DNA from: Ligilactobacillus ubinensis
GTDB lineage: Bacteria; Bacillota; Bacilli; Lactobacillales; Lactobacillaceae
Reading direction: 5' to 3'
Length of the DNA: 64,000 nt
NCBI RefSeq assembly: GCF_024160875.1
Contig: NZ_JAIULA010000004.1
Coordinates: 62,001-126,000 of the forward strand
Positions 41,243-49,471 of this stretch are shown here, piece by piece. The notes below the pieces were generated by a model. It did no database searches. It was given only the letters and a program-made list of their open reading frames with translations, and was not told where the DNA came from. The position numbers were made by a program, and so were the translations under genes. Position 1 is the stretch's first letter; every line of letters begins with the position of its first letter.

Positions 41243-42625
41243 TTATAAATCATTAAAAATCGGTAACGTTACCGTAAAGCTAGTTCCAACTCCCAAGGTA
41301 CTTTGCACTTTTATTCTTCCTGATAAAGAATTAATATACTCTTTAACAACTGCTAAGCCTAACCCAGTCCCAGGAACCTTTTTTGTTCGAGCCTGATCAG
41401 CTCGATAAAAGCGCTCATAAATTCGTTGTTGATCTGCTAAATCAATTCCAATCCCTGTATCACTAATTATCATCTGCCATTCATTTTGTGTTACTTTCAC
41501 TTCAATTGTTATTGTACCATTCTCCTTATTATAACGAACAGCATTTTGAACCAGGTTATTTATAATATGCCGTAATTTACTTTTATCACATAAAATAACT
41601 CGGTTCTCATTTAATTGCACATCTATTGTTAAGTTATTTTTAGTAATCAAACTAGTAAAAGATTCAAGACTTTCTTTAAAAAAAGGTTGTAGTTCTATTT
41701 TTTCTAGTTTTAAGTTTTTATTTGATTCGATTCTAGAAATAGACAACATATCGTTAACTAATTCTGATAACTCCTTACTTTCTCGATAAATGATTTCAAT
41801 AAATTGCCTATTCACAGTACTATCATCTATTGCACCTTGTAGTAAAGTTTCACTAAATCCACTAATAGATGTTATTGGTGTTTTTAATTCATGGCTGACA
41901 TTACTAACGAAGTCCATCTGCATCTGTTCTATTTTCTTTCTCTCGGTAATATCAGACACTAAGCACATAAACAAAAAATGGTGCTTACTTAGCGGAACAT
42001 ATAAAACCTGAACATCCAAATATTTTTCACTATCAGCTCGATGCTTTACTTCTTTATGCTGATCTTTTTTCGTACGAAATGCCTGCTCAATTAGCTGAAT
42101 TAATTCAAAATTATCTAATACATAATAATAGGCAATCTTTTTTTGATCCATTTCTTTATCAAAAATCTCACTAAACGCATGGTTAGCTAAGTAAACTAGG
42201 TTATCTTGATCAATCACCATTACACCAATTGTCAAATACTCCAACAAACTAAAATATCCTCTTTGTTGACGCTGATAATCTTTAGAAAAGTCACGCTGCA
42301 TACTTTGAACTTCATTAATCGATTTCGACAACTTATAATATGGATTCTCCGGGTTAAGAATAATATGTGTATATTTTCCTTTTTGTGTTAAATCTGTTAA
42401 TTTGTTGCTCAACATATTAAGCTCTTTTTTTTGCTTATACTCCCTCACTACAAGAACTGCAACATTAAATAAAGTAAAAATAACACTTGTAAAACATAGT
42501 AATTCAAAATTTCTTTCAATTACAATTATTATATTTAAATTTTCTAATTCACTATACAATATCACTGTTATTAACAATAATATTACTATAACCAACCAAT
42601 TTAAAAAAATACTTTTTAGCTTCAT
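41243..42625 (-). CDS. phoR: sensor histidine kinase PhoR type
   Basis: A 460-residue membrane kinase: two hydrophobic segments near residues 8-24 and 42-60, a PAS-like region, the HisKA box SNVSHELKTPITSISGF (phosphoacceptor His245) and an ATP-binding domain with N, G1 and G2 motifs (NLVQNAVRYN, DTGIGI, GTGLGLAVV). It overlaps the end of phoP by 4 bp. In relatives PhoR responds to phosphate, but the pst genes usually found downstream are not here, so the signal is inferred by homology only. Confidence 0.88.
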   Translation of the reverse strand: MKLKSIFLNWLVIVILLLITVILYSELENLNIIIVIERNFELLCFTSVIFTLFNVAVLVVREYKQKKELNMLSNKLTDLTQKGKYTHIILNPENPYYKLSKSINEVQSMQRDFSKDYQRQQRGYFSLLEYLTIGVMVIDQDNLVYLANHAFSEIFDKEMDQKKIAYYYVLDNFELIQLIEQAFRTKKDQHKEVKHRADSEKYLDVQVLYVPLSKHHFLFMCLVSDITERKKIEQMQMDFVSNVSHELKTPITSISGFSETLLQGAIDDSTVNRQFIEIIYRESKELSELVNDMLSISRIESNKNLKLEKIELQPFFKESLESFTSLITKNNLTIDVQLNENRVILCDKSKLRHIINNLVQNAVRYNKENGTITIEVKVTQNEWQMIISDTGIGIDLADQQRIYERFYRADQARTKKVPGTGLGLAVVKEYINSLSGRIKVQSTLGVGTSFTVTLPIFNDL

Positions 42626-43347
42626 TGTAACTGTCCTTCAAAACGATATCCAAAACCACGCACTGTCTGAATGTTCTGAGGTTGCTTGGGATCAGATTCA
42701 ATTTTTTCACGCAAATGACTAACATGCATATCAACCATTCTCGTTTGTCCTACGTAATCATACCCCCAGACACCATTTAGTAATTTATCTCGGCTTAAAA
42801 CGCGATGCGGCCTCTTTACAAAGTATGCAAGCAACTCAAATTCTTTGGGTGTCAAACTGATTGCCTTATCATTTCGGGTAACAACATAATTTTCTAAATC
42901 AATACTAAAATCAATAAAATTATACACTTCTTGTTGATTACCACTAGTTTCTAGTTCACTAGTAGCTACAACTGTTTGTTCTTCAGGCACCCGTCTGCTG
43001 ATAGCTTTAAGCCGTGCAATCACTTCTCTTGGTGAAAATGGTTTGGTTAAATAATCATCTGCTCCTAACTCAAGACCAATAATCTTATCATATTCTTCGT
43101 CTCTTGCTGTAATCATAATAATCGGTGTTGTTACTTTTTCTTGCCGTAATTTACGCGTAATTTCCATTCCATCAAGATGCGGTAGCATTAAATCCAATAA
43201 AATAAAATCAAATTTTTCTTTTAATGCTTGCTCAAAGGCTTGTTGACCATCGTTTTGCGTTGTAACCACATAGCCTGCTTTTTCTAAGTTATATTTTAAT
43301 AATGTCACAATTGCAATTTCATCATCGACTACCAATACTTTTTTCAT
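42622..43347 (-). CDS. phoP: response regulator PhoP type (OmpR family)
   Basis: A 241-residue regulator with receiver domain (Asp9, Asp52 in LLDLMLP, Lys in LTKPF) and a C-terminal winged helix (SLTPKEFELL, RMVDMHVSHLREKI). It shares an operon with phoR (ATGA overlap) and the PDZ membrane protein gene 27 bp upstream. The N-terminus and pairing are those of PhoP rather than WalR. Confidence 0.9.
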   Translation of the reverse strand: MKKVLVVDDEIAIVTLLKYNLEKAGYVVTTQNDGQQAFEQALKEKFDFILLDLMLPHLDGMEITRKLRQEKVTTPIIMITARDEEYDKIIGLELGADDYLTKPFSPREVIARLKAISRRVPEEQTVVATSELETSGNQQEVYNFIDFSIDLENYVVTRNDKAISLTPKEFELLAYFVKRPHRVLSRDKLLNGVWGYDYVGQTRMVDMHVSHLREKIESDPKQPQNIQTVRGFGYRFEGQLQ

Positions 43348-43374
43348 GCTTTATTTCCTTCCATGAATCATCTA

Positions 43375-44514
43375 TTAGTGAAATAAAATCAAACCTATCT
43401 CATGAGGTGCTCCTGCATAAATTGCACTTTCAGCAACCTTAAAATCCCCCTTAAAGGTTCGAATTCTAAAGTTACAATAAGCTGAATTTTTTTGAAGTGC
43501 CTCATATAATTCTTCTTCATTAGTAACGCTTTGCTGATTACATTCTAAAATAATATCTCCTGGTACTAGATTCATTTTTGCCGCAGGTGTGTTCGGTTGA
43601 ATTGCAACTACTCGAACACCCTGATTTGTTTCTACATACCATCGATCTGACTTTTTATCTACATTTTTTCTTATCTGCCCTTGCACTAACCATACAATAA
43701 ATAACAATACAAATATCGCACCACTAATCATTGGAACAAAATAACTAACTATGCAACCAATAATTGCAATTTCCAACATATGCCAAGTTTGCTTACGGTA
43801 TAATTTGATAGCATCTTGTGGCGCCTGTTTAAAAATCTTCATAAAGGCTGAGACAACAAATGGGAGTATAAAGAACGTAAAATGCTTATCACCTATGTTT
43901 AAAATAGGCCAAAAACCAACCTTACTTGCTATCACATCTCCTGGAATTAAAATCACTAACGGAACAATTGTTAGTTCACGCCAGATATAATACGCAATGC
44001 GACGTCCTCGTTTACCATCCTTGATTCGTGGCGAAAACCATGCGGAATTTTTACTTTTCAAAAGAATTATTTTAAAAAGCAAGTACAAACTACACAACAC
44101 TAAAATAGCTGTTCCTAAAAAATCACCGTGCATCCTAAAAAGCCATATTTTTCCATTTTCAGGATACCACATACTTGCCGTCCATGTAATTAATCCAGTT
44201 AATAATACTATATTTAATCCTTGATTTGATCTAATCCCTACCAGTAAAAAAAAGCAACCTAATATTTCATATATAACTATTGTTTGTAAAGGAAACACTA
44301 TTCCTAATGCCAATGTAACTGTTGATCCAATAATGCTAAAGATTAATCCATGCTTAATAAAATGGCGCATTTCATAAAAATCTCGATTAGCTGCTATACG
44401 AAAAAAATGACGCTCTTTTCTCATCCGGTGCTGATATAACACACATATAACTACAACACCTAGCAAAAATACTGGTTGCCACAGATACTGTCCCAATAGT
44501 TTAAGTACCATCAC
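43375..44514 (-). CDS. polytopic membrane protein with C-terminal PDZ domain (MinJ-like)
   Basis: A 379-residue protein with about seven hydrophobic segments in the first 265 residues and a PDZ domain at about 285-365 (VVAIQPNTPAAKMNLVPGDIILECN). This plan and the location near ftsEX and secA fit the YvjD/MinJ family, which places MinCD at poles and septa in Bacillus subtilis. No catalytic protease motif is seen. GGAGGG precedes two possible starts (GTG at 44512-44514, ATG next); either is possible. It heads an operon with phoP-phoR, 27 bp apart. An extended -10 lies at 44552-44557. Confidence 0.75.
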   Translation of the reverse strand: MMVLKLLGQYLWQPVFLLGVVVICVLYQHRMRKERHFFRIAANRDFYEMRHFIKHGLIFSIIGSTVTLALGIVFPLQTIVIYEILGCFFLLVGIRSNQGLNIVLLTGLITWTASMWYPENGKIWLFRMHGDFLGTAILVLCSLYLLFKIILLKSKNSAWFSPRIKDGKRGRRIAYYIWRELTIVPLVILIPGDVIASKVGFWPILNIGDKHFTFFILPFVVSAFMKIFKQAPQDAIKLYRKQTWHMLEIAIIGCIVSYFVPMISGAIFVLLFIVWLVQGQIRKNVDKKSDRWYVETNQGVRVVAIQPNTPAAKMNLVPGDIILECNQQSVTNEEELYEALQKNSAYCNFRIRTFKGDFKVAESAIYAGAPHEIGLILFH

Positions 44515-44551
44515 TTAGTGTCCCTCCATCTCATTTTTACTAACTGCATAC

Positions 44552-44560
44552 ATTATAACA
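44552..44560 (-). promoter_or_regulatory. extended -10 promoter of the PDZ gene-phoPR operon
   Basis: TGTTATAAT on the minus strand combines a perfect -10 with the TGN extension; no clear -35 is seen. It is 38 bp before the start of the PDZ protein gene. Confidence 0.5.
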
Positions 44561-44620
44561 ATTATTGGTATACAATGCGAAACCAAAATTTGGCTATTTT
44601 TGAGCGGATATCAATCTCTC

Positions 44621-44649
44621 TTGCATTTTATAATAATTTCATTTAACAT
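44621..44649 (+). promoter_or_regulatory. promoter of marR-MFS
   Basis: TTGCAT (44621-44626), 17 bp and TAACAT (44644-44649). The palindrome at 44652-44663 starts 2 bp after the -10. Confidence 0.45.
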
Positions 44650-44651
44650 GT

Positions 44652-44663
44652 TTCGTATACGAA
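44652..44663. promoter_or_regulatory. palindrome, probable operator of the MarR regulator
   Basis: TTCGTATACGAA is a perfect 12-bp palindrome at the predicted transcription start of marR, 26 bp before the ATG. MarR-family repressors commonly bind such sites next to their own gene; binding is inferred. Confidence 0.5.
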
Positions 44664-44688
44664 CTATTTTTATGAAGGAGCTCATGCT

Positions 44689-45129
44689 ATGGATATTCGT
44701 GATACTCTTGGATTTCAAATTAAACAATTATCTATTTATCTATCCCAATATGCAAATCATCAAATTATGCTACATGATTTAACTAATATTACTGAAATAC
44801 AACAATGGGTTCTAAGCTATCTGTATGCTCATAAAGAACAAGAAACTTTTCAATCAACCCTTCAGCAATGTTTTGGTTTAAAAAAATCAACTGTCAGTGA
44901 ATTAATTACACGAATGCAAAAAAATGGTCTCGTCACACTTGCTACATCATCTGTTGATGGTCGCCGCAAAACAATTTCGCTTACACCTTATAGTTTAAAA
45001 AAAGCATTTGCTATCAATTCAATGATTGAAGCTAACGAAATACAATTACAAAAAGATTTAACTGAGGAGGAATTAACTTTATTTATTCAACTTTCAAAAA
45101 AAATTAAAAATAACATCACATTCTATTAA
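44689..45129 (+). CDS. MarR family transcriptional regulator
   Basis: A 146-residue winged-helix regulator. The DNA-binding region near 55-100 contains GLKKSTVSELITRMQKNGLV and the wing SSVDGRRKTISLT typical of MarR. GGAG lies 8 nt before the ATG. It is followed after 15 bp by an MFS transporter gene, so the pair is an operon, probably controlled by this protein through the palindrome at 44652-44663. The ligand is unknown, likely a small toxic compound or metabolite. Confidence 0.9.
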   Translation: MDIRDTLGFQIKQLSIYLSQYANHQIMLHDLTNITEIQQWVLSYLYAHKEQETFQSTLQQCFGLKKSTVSELITRMQKNGLVTLATSSVDGRRKTISLTPYSLKKAFAINSMIEANEIQLQKDLTEEELTLFIQLSKKIKNNITFY

Positions 45130-45144
45130 AAGAGGTCTATTATT

Positions 45145-46491
45145 TTGAAACAACAAAAAAAACTATTACTAGCCATTTTTTCAACTGGCATTCTATCATT
45201 TTGTGGAGTCGTTGTAGAAACAGCAATGAATGTAACTTTTCCACAACTAATGAAACTCTTCAATATTACTTTAAGCCAAGCTCAGTGGGTTACAACGTCG
45301 TATTTGCTAGTTCTAGCTGCTATGATGCCGTTGTCAGCTTTTTTTAAACGCAATTTTAATCAAAAAATACTTTTTATCATCGCCGCTTTATTTTTCTTAG
45401 CTGGTGTACTCATCGATGCATTTGCTCAAAATTTAGCATTATTAATTTTAGGTCGTCTTTTTCAAGGAGTAGGCACTGGAATCAGTCTACCTCTTATGTT
45501 TAATATAATTTTGGAACAAGCCCCTAAAAATAAGCTTGGGCTACTGATGGGCTTAGGTAATTTTATAACCGCAACAGCGCCTGCAATCGGCCCTGTGTAT
45601 GGAGGCATCTTAATCGATTCCTACAGTTGGCGCATGATTTTTATTTTATTGATTCCTCTAATTATTATTGCTTTAATTAGTGGCATTTTTTCTATTCCGT
45701 CAACAGCACAAATAGCTAAATCAAATTTTGATTTTATAGGCTGGAGTTTAACGGCTTGTATGTTTGTTTCCTTAATTGTTACATTTAGCTTCATTGGTAA
45801 AAGTCTGGTCTTTACATTTATCTTTCTTTTAATCGGTATCATGAGTTGCTATTTTATGAAAAAACATTATCTCAACACACCTCATCCTGTTATAAACTGG
45901 AAAATATTAAAAGATACTCGTTTTACATTACATTTGAGCAGTTACTTTATTGGCCAATTTGTTGTTTTAGGCTTATCTTTTCTTGTCCCTAATCTTATGC
46001 AGTTGCACTTTCATCTATCGTCATTTCAAGCCGGCATTGCAATGTCTCCTGGTGCTCTCTTAGGTGCTATTGCAACACCTTTTGGAGGGGCATTACTTGA
46101 TCACTTAGGTGCTAAAAAACCCATTATTTACGGAATAACGCTTCAAACTATTTCTGTTTTATCTTTTATACTTCTATTTCAATATTTATCAATTTTTGTC
46201 GTTACAATTATCTTTATTATCTCTGCACTTGGACAGTCTTTAAGCATGTCAGCTATCATGACAAGTGCTTTGAGCAAAATAAATGTTTTAGACCAATCAG
46301 ATGGCAATGCATTATTTAACACATTTCAACAATTTGCTGGTGCTGCTGGTACTGCCATTATTTCAGCGACGGTCTCTCTATCTTTGATTTCTAGCAGTAC
46401 TATTCGTTTCTACAGTGCATTTATCATCTGTCTTATGGTATTAGTTTTAGATCTATTTTTTGTTAGAAAGATATTCACCAAATTCGATTAA
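45145..46491 (+). CDS. MFS drug-efflux-type transporter
   Basis: A 448-residue transporter with about 12-14 membrane segments. Motif A-like and motif C signals are visible: LLILGRLFQGVGTGISLPL and GNFITATAPAIGPVYGGILID (about 145-165), the latter marking antiporters of the DHA2-type multidrug family. It starts at TTG 15 bp after marR, with AAGAGG upstream. The substrate is not determined. It ends at a strong bidirectional terminator (46495-46540) shared with ftsX. Confidence 0.88.
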   Translation: MKQQKKLLLAIFSTGILSFCGVVVETAMNVTFPQLMKLFNITLSQAQWVTTSYLLVLAAMMPLSAFFKRNFNQKILFIIAALFFLAGVLIDAFAQNLALLILGRLFQGVGTGISLPLMFNIILEQAPKNKLGLLMGLGNFITATAPAIGPVYGGILIDSYSWRMIFILLIPLIIIALISGIFSIPSTAQIAKSNFDFIGWSLTACMFVSLIVTFSFIGKSLVFTFIFLLIGIMSCYFMKKHYLNTPHPVINWKILKDTRFTLHLSSYFIGQFVVLGLSFLVPNLMQLHFHLSSFQAGIAMSPGALLGAIATPFGGALLDHLGAKKPIIYGITLQTISVLSFILLFQYLSIFVVTIIFIISALGQSLSMSAIMTSALSKINVLDQSDGNALFNTFQQFAGAAGTAIISATVSLSLISSSTIRFYSAFIICLMVLVLDLFFVRKIFTKFD

Positions 46492-46494
46492 TAT

Positions 46495-46540
46495 AAAAAA
46501 AGGATTTAAAGTTCCAAACTCCGAACTTTAAATCCTTTTT
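46495..46540. terminator. bidirectional terminator between the MFS gene and ftsX
   Basis: A perfect stem (AGGATTTAAAGTTC, 46501-46514, with 46523-46536) and 8-nt loop, flanked by a run of A on one side and T on the other. Confidence 0.85.
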
Positions 46541-46606
46541 ATACTATCTATTAACTACAGATTTTAGCTTAGCATTACATATTCTGCAATGTTTTTTGCG
46601 AATCAT

Positions 46607-47494
46607 CTATATTTTCAAGAACTTGCTCATTGATACTCCTGCTCCCAAAGCCCCAATAACAATTCCAATTACTGCGAGTAAAAGATCTATTTGCCATAAA
46701 AATTGGCCAGGAACTAGCAAACGATATGATGTACTTTCTAGTGACTTTGATAGAACTGCATAAGCCCAATTATAGCCTACATCAACTAAAACAATTGGAA
46801 TAATTGCACCAAATAATCCCGTCCAAGCACCTTCTAATACAAATGGCCAGCGAATATAATTATTAGTTGCTCCAACCAAACGCATAATTCCAATTTCATC
46901 TTTACGTGATAAAATAGTAATTCGAATTGTGTTGGAAATCAGAAAGACTGCTACAAAAAGTAATAGAATACTAATTATTGCGCCCCAACGTTGGACCGTT
47001 CCTACAACTTTAAAGAGTTTTTTAGCAGCTATGCCTCCATACCGCGCGTCGTACACATTTTTAATCTTTTTAGCCTTGTTGGCTACCGTAATAGTCTGTG
47101 AGGGACTTTTTGTATCAACAACATAAACATCATATAATGGATTACTATCTCCTCTAAATAAACGAAAATCATTTCCATAAACTCCAATAATATTTTTTAA
47201 TTCCTCACTACGACTTGAAAATTCTATCTTTTTCACACCATCAATTTTAGTTAATTTTTGCTTGATTTGCTTAATTTGTTTTTCGTTTGTCCCACGATCA
47301 ATAATAACCCGCACTTGCACATCGTTTTCAACATCATGTGCAATTTTATTAACATTCAATAATATTGACAGTAACACGCCTACTAGTAATAAGGTAACTG
47401 TAACAGCACTGATAGCCGCAACTGACATCCACCCATTTCGCTTAAGACTTTTCAAGCTTTCGGCTAAATGTCGTTTAAACGTTAGCTTTTTCAT
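46607..47494 (-). CDS. ftsX: cell division protein FtsX
   Basis: Membrane partner of FtsE, passing ATPase activity to cell-wall hydrolases. The 295-residue protein has four hydrophobic segments (one near 20-42, then an extracellular domain of about 120 residues, then three near 170-290). The ATG at 47492-47494 is chosen because GGGGAG lies 9 nt upstream; it overlaps the end of ftsE by 20 bp, so translation is coupled. A frame continues upstream but would lie inside ftsE. Confidence 0.94.
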   Translation of the reverse strand: MKKLTFKRHLAESLKSLKRNGWMSVAAISAVTVTLLLVGVLLSILLNVNKIAHDVENDVQVRVIIDRGTNEKQIKQIKQKLTKIDGVKKIEFSSRSEELKNIIGVYGNDFRLFRGDSNPLYDVYVVDTKSPSQTITVANKAKKIKNVYDARYGGIAAKKLFKVVGTVQRWGAIISILLLFVAVFLISNTIRITILSRKDEIGIMRLVGATNNYIRWPFVLEGAWTGLFGAIIPIVLVDVGYNWAYAVLSKSLESTSYRLLVPGQFLWQIDLLLAVIGIVIGALGAGVSMSKFLKI

Positions 47495-48170
47495 TGCTGT
47501 ATACTCCCCCTTCTTCATCTCGAATAATTCTCCCACTATTTATTTCAATCACACGATGCTTGTACTCATTTACTATGTAACTATTGTGTGTTGCCATAAC
47601 AACTGTAGTTCCACCCTGATTTATCCGCTCAAGAATATCCATAATTTCTTCAGCTGTTTCAGGATCCAAATTACCTGTTGGTTCATCTGCGATCAGTATG
47701 CTTGGTTGATTAGCAATAGCTCGTGCAATTGCAATTCTTTGCTGCTCGCCACCAGAAAGCTCTGTCGGAAAATTATTCTTTTTGTCAACTAGATTAACTA
47801 ATTCCAATACCCGGTTAACGCGTTCAGTTACTTCTTCAGGTGTTTTCTCAATCACCTGAAGTGCATAAGCAATGTTTTCAAAAATGGTCAAGCGTGGTAA
47901 TAACTTGAAATCTTGAAAAACAATTCCCAGTTCGCGACGTAAATATGGAACTTCGCGACTTTTAATATTTTCAAGCTCATATTTATTAACCTTGATCTCA
48001 CCACTTGTTGGTACTTCTTCGCGATACATCATCTTTATAAAAGTAGACTTGCCCGCACCACTTGGTCCTACAACATAAACAAACTCACCTGTTTTTATTT
48101 TTACAGAAATATTATCTGTTGCCGTTATATCATTAGCATACTTTTTGGTTACATTCTTAAATTCAATCAA
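47475..48170 (-). CDS. ftsE: cell division ATP-binding protein FtsE
   Basis: ABC ATPase of 231 residues with P-loop GPSGAGKST (35-43), signature LSGGEQQRIAIARA and Walker B ILIADEPTGNLD. The start is TTG at 48168-48170 with GGGGAGG 8 nt upstream, giving MIEFKNVTKKY; a longer frame from an ATG 10 codons earlier would contain that ribosome-binding site. It follows prfB after about 96 bp and overlaps ftsX. Confidence 0.95.
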   Translation of the reverse strand: MIEFKNVTKKYANDITATDNISVKIKTGEFVYVVGPSGAGKSTFIKMMYREEVPTSGEIKVNKYELENIKSREVPYLRRELGIVFQDFKLLPRLTIFENIAYALQVIEKTPEEVTERVNRVLELVNLVDKKNNFPTELSGGEQQRIAIARAIANQPSILIADEPTGNLDPETAEEIMDILERINQGGTTVVMATHNSYIVNEYKHRVIEINSGRIIRDEEGGVYSNEKANV

Positions 48171-48266
48171 AAGGCGATCCTCCCCATAGTTACATATCAA
48201 CTGTTATTATATCATTATAATTAGCGCTAACATTTCATATATATTACAGTTATTTTTCAATTATAC
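48171..48266. other. short spacer between prfB and ftsE
   Basis: 96 bp without a recognised terminator or promoter; prfB, ftsE and ftsX are probably co-transcribed. The TTG start of ftsE lies at its edge. Confidence 0.4.
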
Positions 48267-49380
48267 TTACTTGCTTCTCTTCAAGTTCCATTGTAAATAA
48301 GCATTAATAAAATCATCTAAATTTCCATCCATAACCGCGGTAGCATTTCCCGTTTCATAGTTAGTTCGATGATCTTTAACCATCGAATATGGGTGAAAGA
48401 CATATGATCTAATCTGAGAGCCCCAGCCAATATCCAATTGTTCGCCTTGAATAGCCGCCTTTTGCTTATTTTTTTGTTCAACTTCAAGTTGATACAATTT
48501 TGAACGTAACATACTTTCAGCTGTCGCACGGTTTTGAAATTGTGATCTTTGTGCTTGACTTGATACCACAATTCCTGTTGGTATATGGATTAGTCTCACA
48601 GCAGACGATGTTTTATTGATATGCTGTCCACCTGCTCCACTTGCACGAAAAACTTCCATTTTTACATCTTCTGGTCTAATCTCTATATCAACCGTATCGT
48701 CAAGTTCAGGCATTACATTAACAGATGCAAACGATGTATGTCTGCGACCTGCTGCATCAAACGGGGAGATTCTGACTAAGCGATGGACACCTTTTTCACT
48801 ACGTAGATAACCATAAGCATTCATACCTTCAATTAAAAGAGTAACACTTTTAATTCCAGCTTCATCACCATCTTGATAATCTATAGTTTCAACTCTAAAA
48901 TTATGCTGTTCGGCCCATCGAGTATACATTCTTAACAGCATTGAACCCCAATCTTGAGATTCTGTTCCGCCCGCGCCTGGATGAATTTCTAAAATTGCAT
49001 TATCTTTATCGTACTTTTCATTTAGCAGCATGCCTAAGTGATATGCCTGCATTTTTTTCTCAGTAGTCGTATATAATTCAGCTAATTCAGCATTCAAATC
49101 TTCATCATCTGGCTCTTCTTGTACCATATCTAATAAAATTTGCAAATCATCTACTGCTGAAGTAAGTTTGTTGAAATTATCATACTTATTTTTTAAATCA
49201 TTATTTTCATTAATTACTTTTTGTGCTGCTTCTTGATTATTCCAAAAATCAGGTTCTGCCATTTTGGCTTCATTTACTGCTATACCTTCTTCAAGCCCTT
49301 CTAAGTCAAAGAGACCCCCTAAAGTTTAGAATTTGTTCCTTCATTTGTGTTATTTCGCGTTTGTAATCACTATATTCCAT
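48267..49380 (-). CDS. prfB: peptide chain release factor 2, programmed +1 frameshift
   Basis: Reads UGA and UAA stop codons. The ATG at 49378-49380, with AAAGGAG 8 nt upstream, opens 24 codons that end at an in-frame TGA (49306-49308). The classic RF2 signal is intact: an internal AGGGGG a few bases before CTT TGA C. A +1 shift there joins the main frame and gives a full-length protein of about 370 residues with the SPF stop-recognition tripeptide and the GGQ motif ([10 protein letters not shown]). Read without the shift the gene looks truncated, but it is normal and autoregulated. It follows secA, with a hairpin between. Confidence 0.95.
49306..49318 (-). promoter_or_regulatory. RF2 frameshift site
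   Basis: On the minus strand the mRNA reads AGGGGG upstream of CUU UGA C. The internal Shine-Dalgarno-like sequence and the slow UGA decoding drive the +1 shift when RF2 is scarce. Confidence 0.9.
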
Positions 49381-49411
49381 ACAATCTAGCTCCTTTAATT
49401 TTAAACTAAAA

Positions 49412-49466
49412 AAGCTAAAAAACTAGGCTGCTTCAATTAACAGTTATCTGCCTCGTTTTTTAGCTT
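49412..49466 (-). terminator. long hairpin between secA and prfB
   Basis: A 17-bp stem (49412-49428 with 49450-49466) with one mismatch and a 21-nt loop, followed on the minus strand by TTTTTTAG. It is 6 bp from the secA stop and probably ends most secA transcripts. Confidence 0.65.
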
Positions 49467-49471
49467 CCTTC

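Noticed and set aside
48267-49262. prfB as a truncated gene
   Set aside because: The missing N-terminus is present upstream in another frame behind an intact RF2 frameshift signal.
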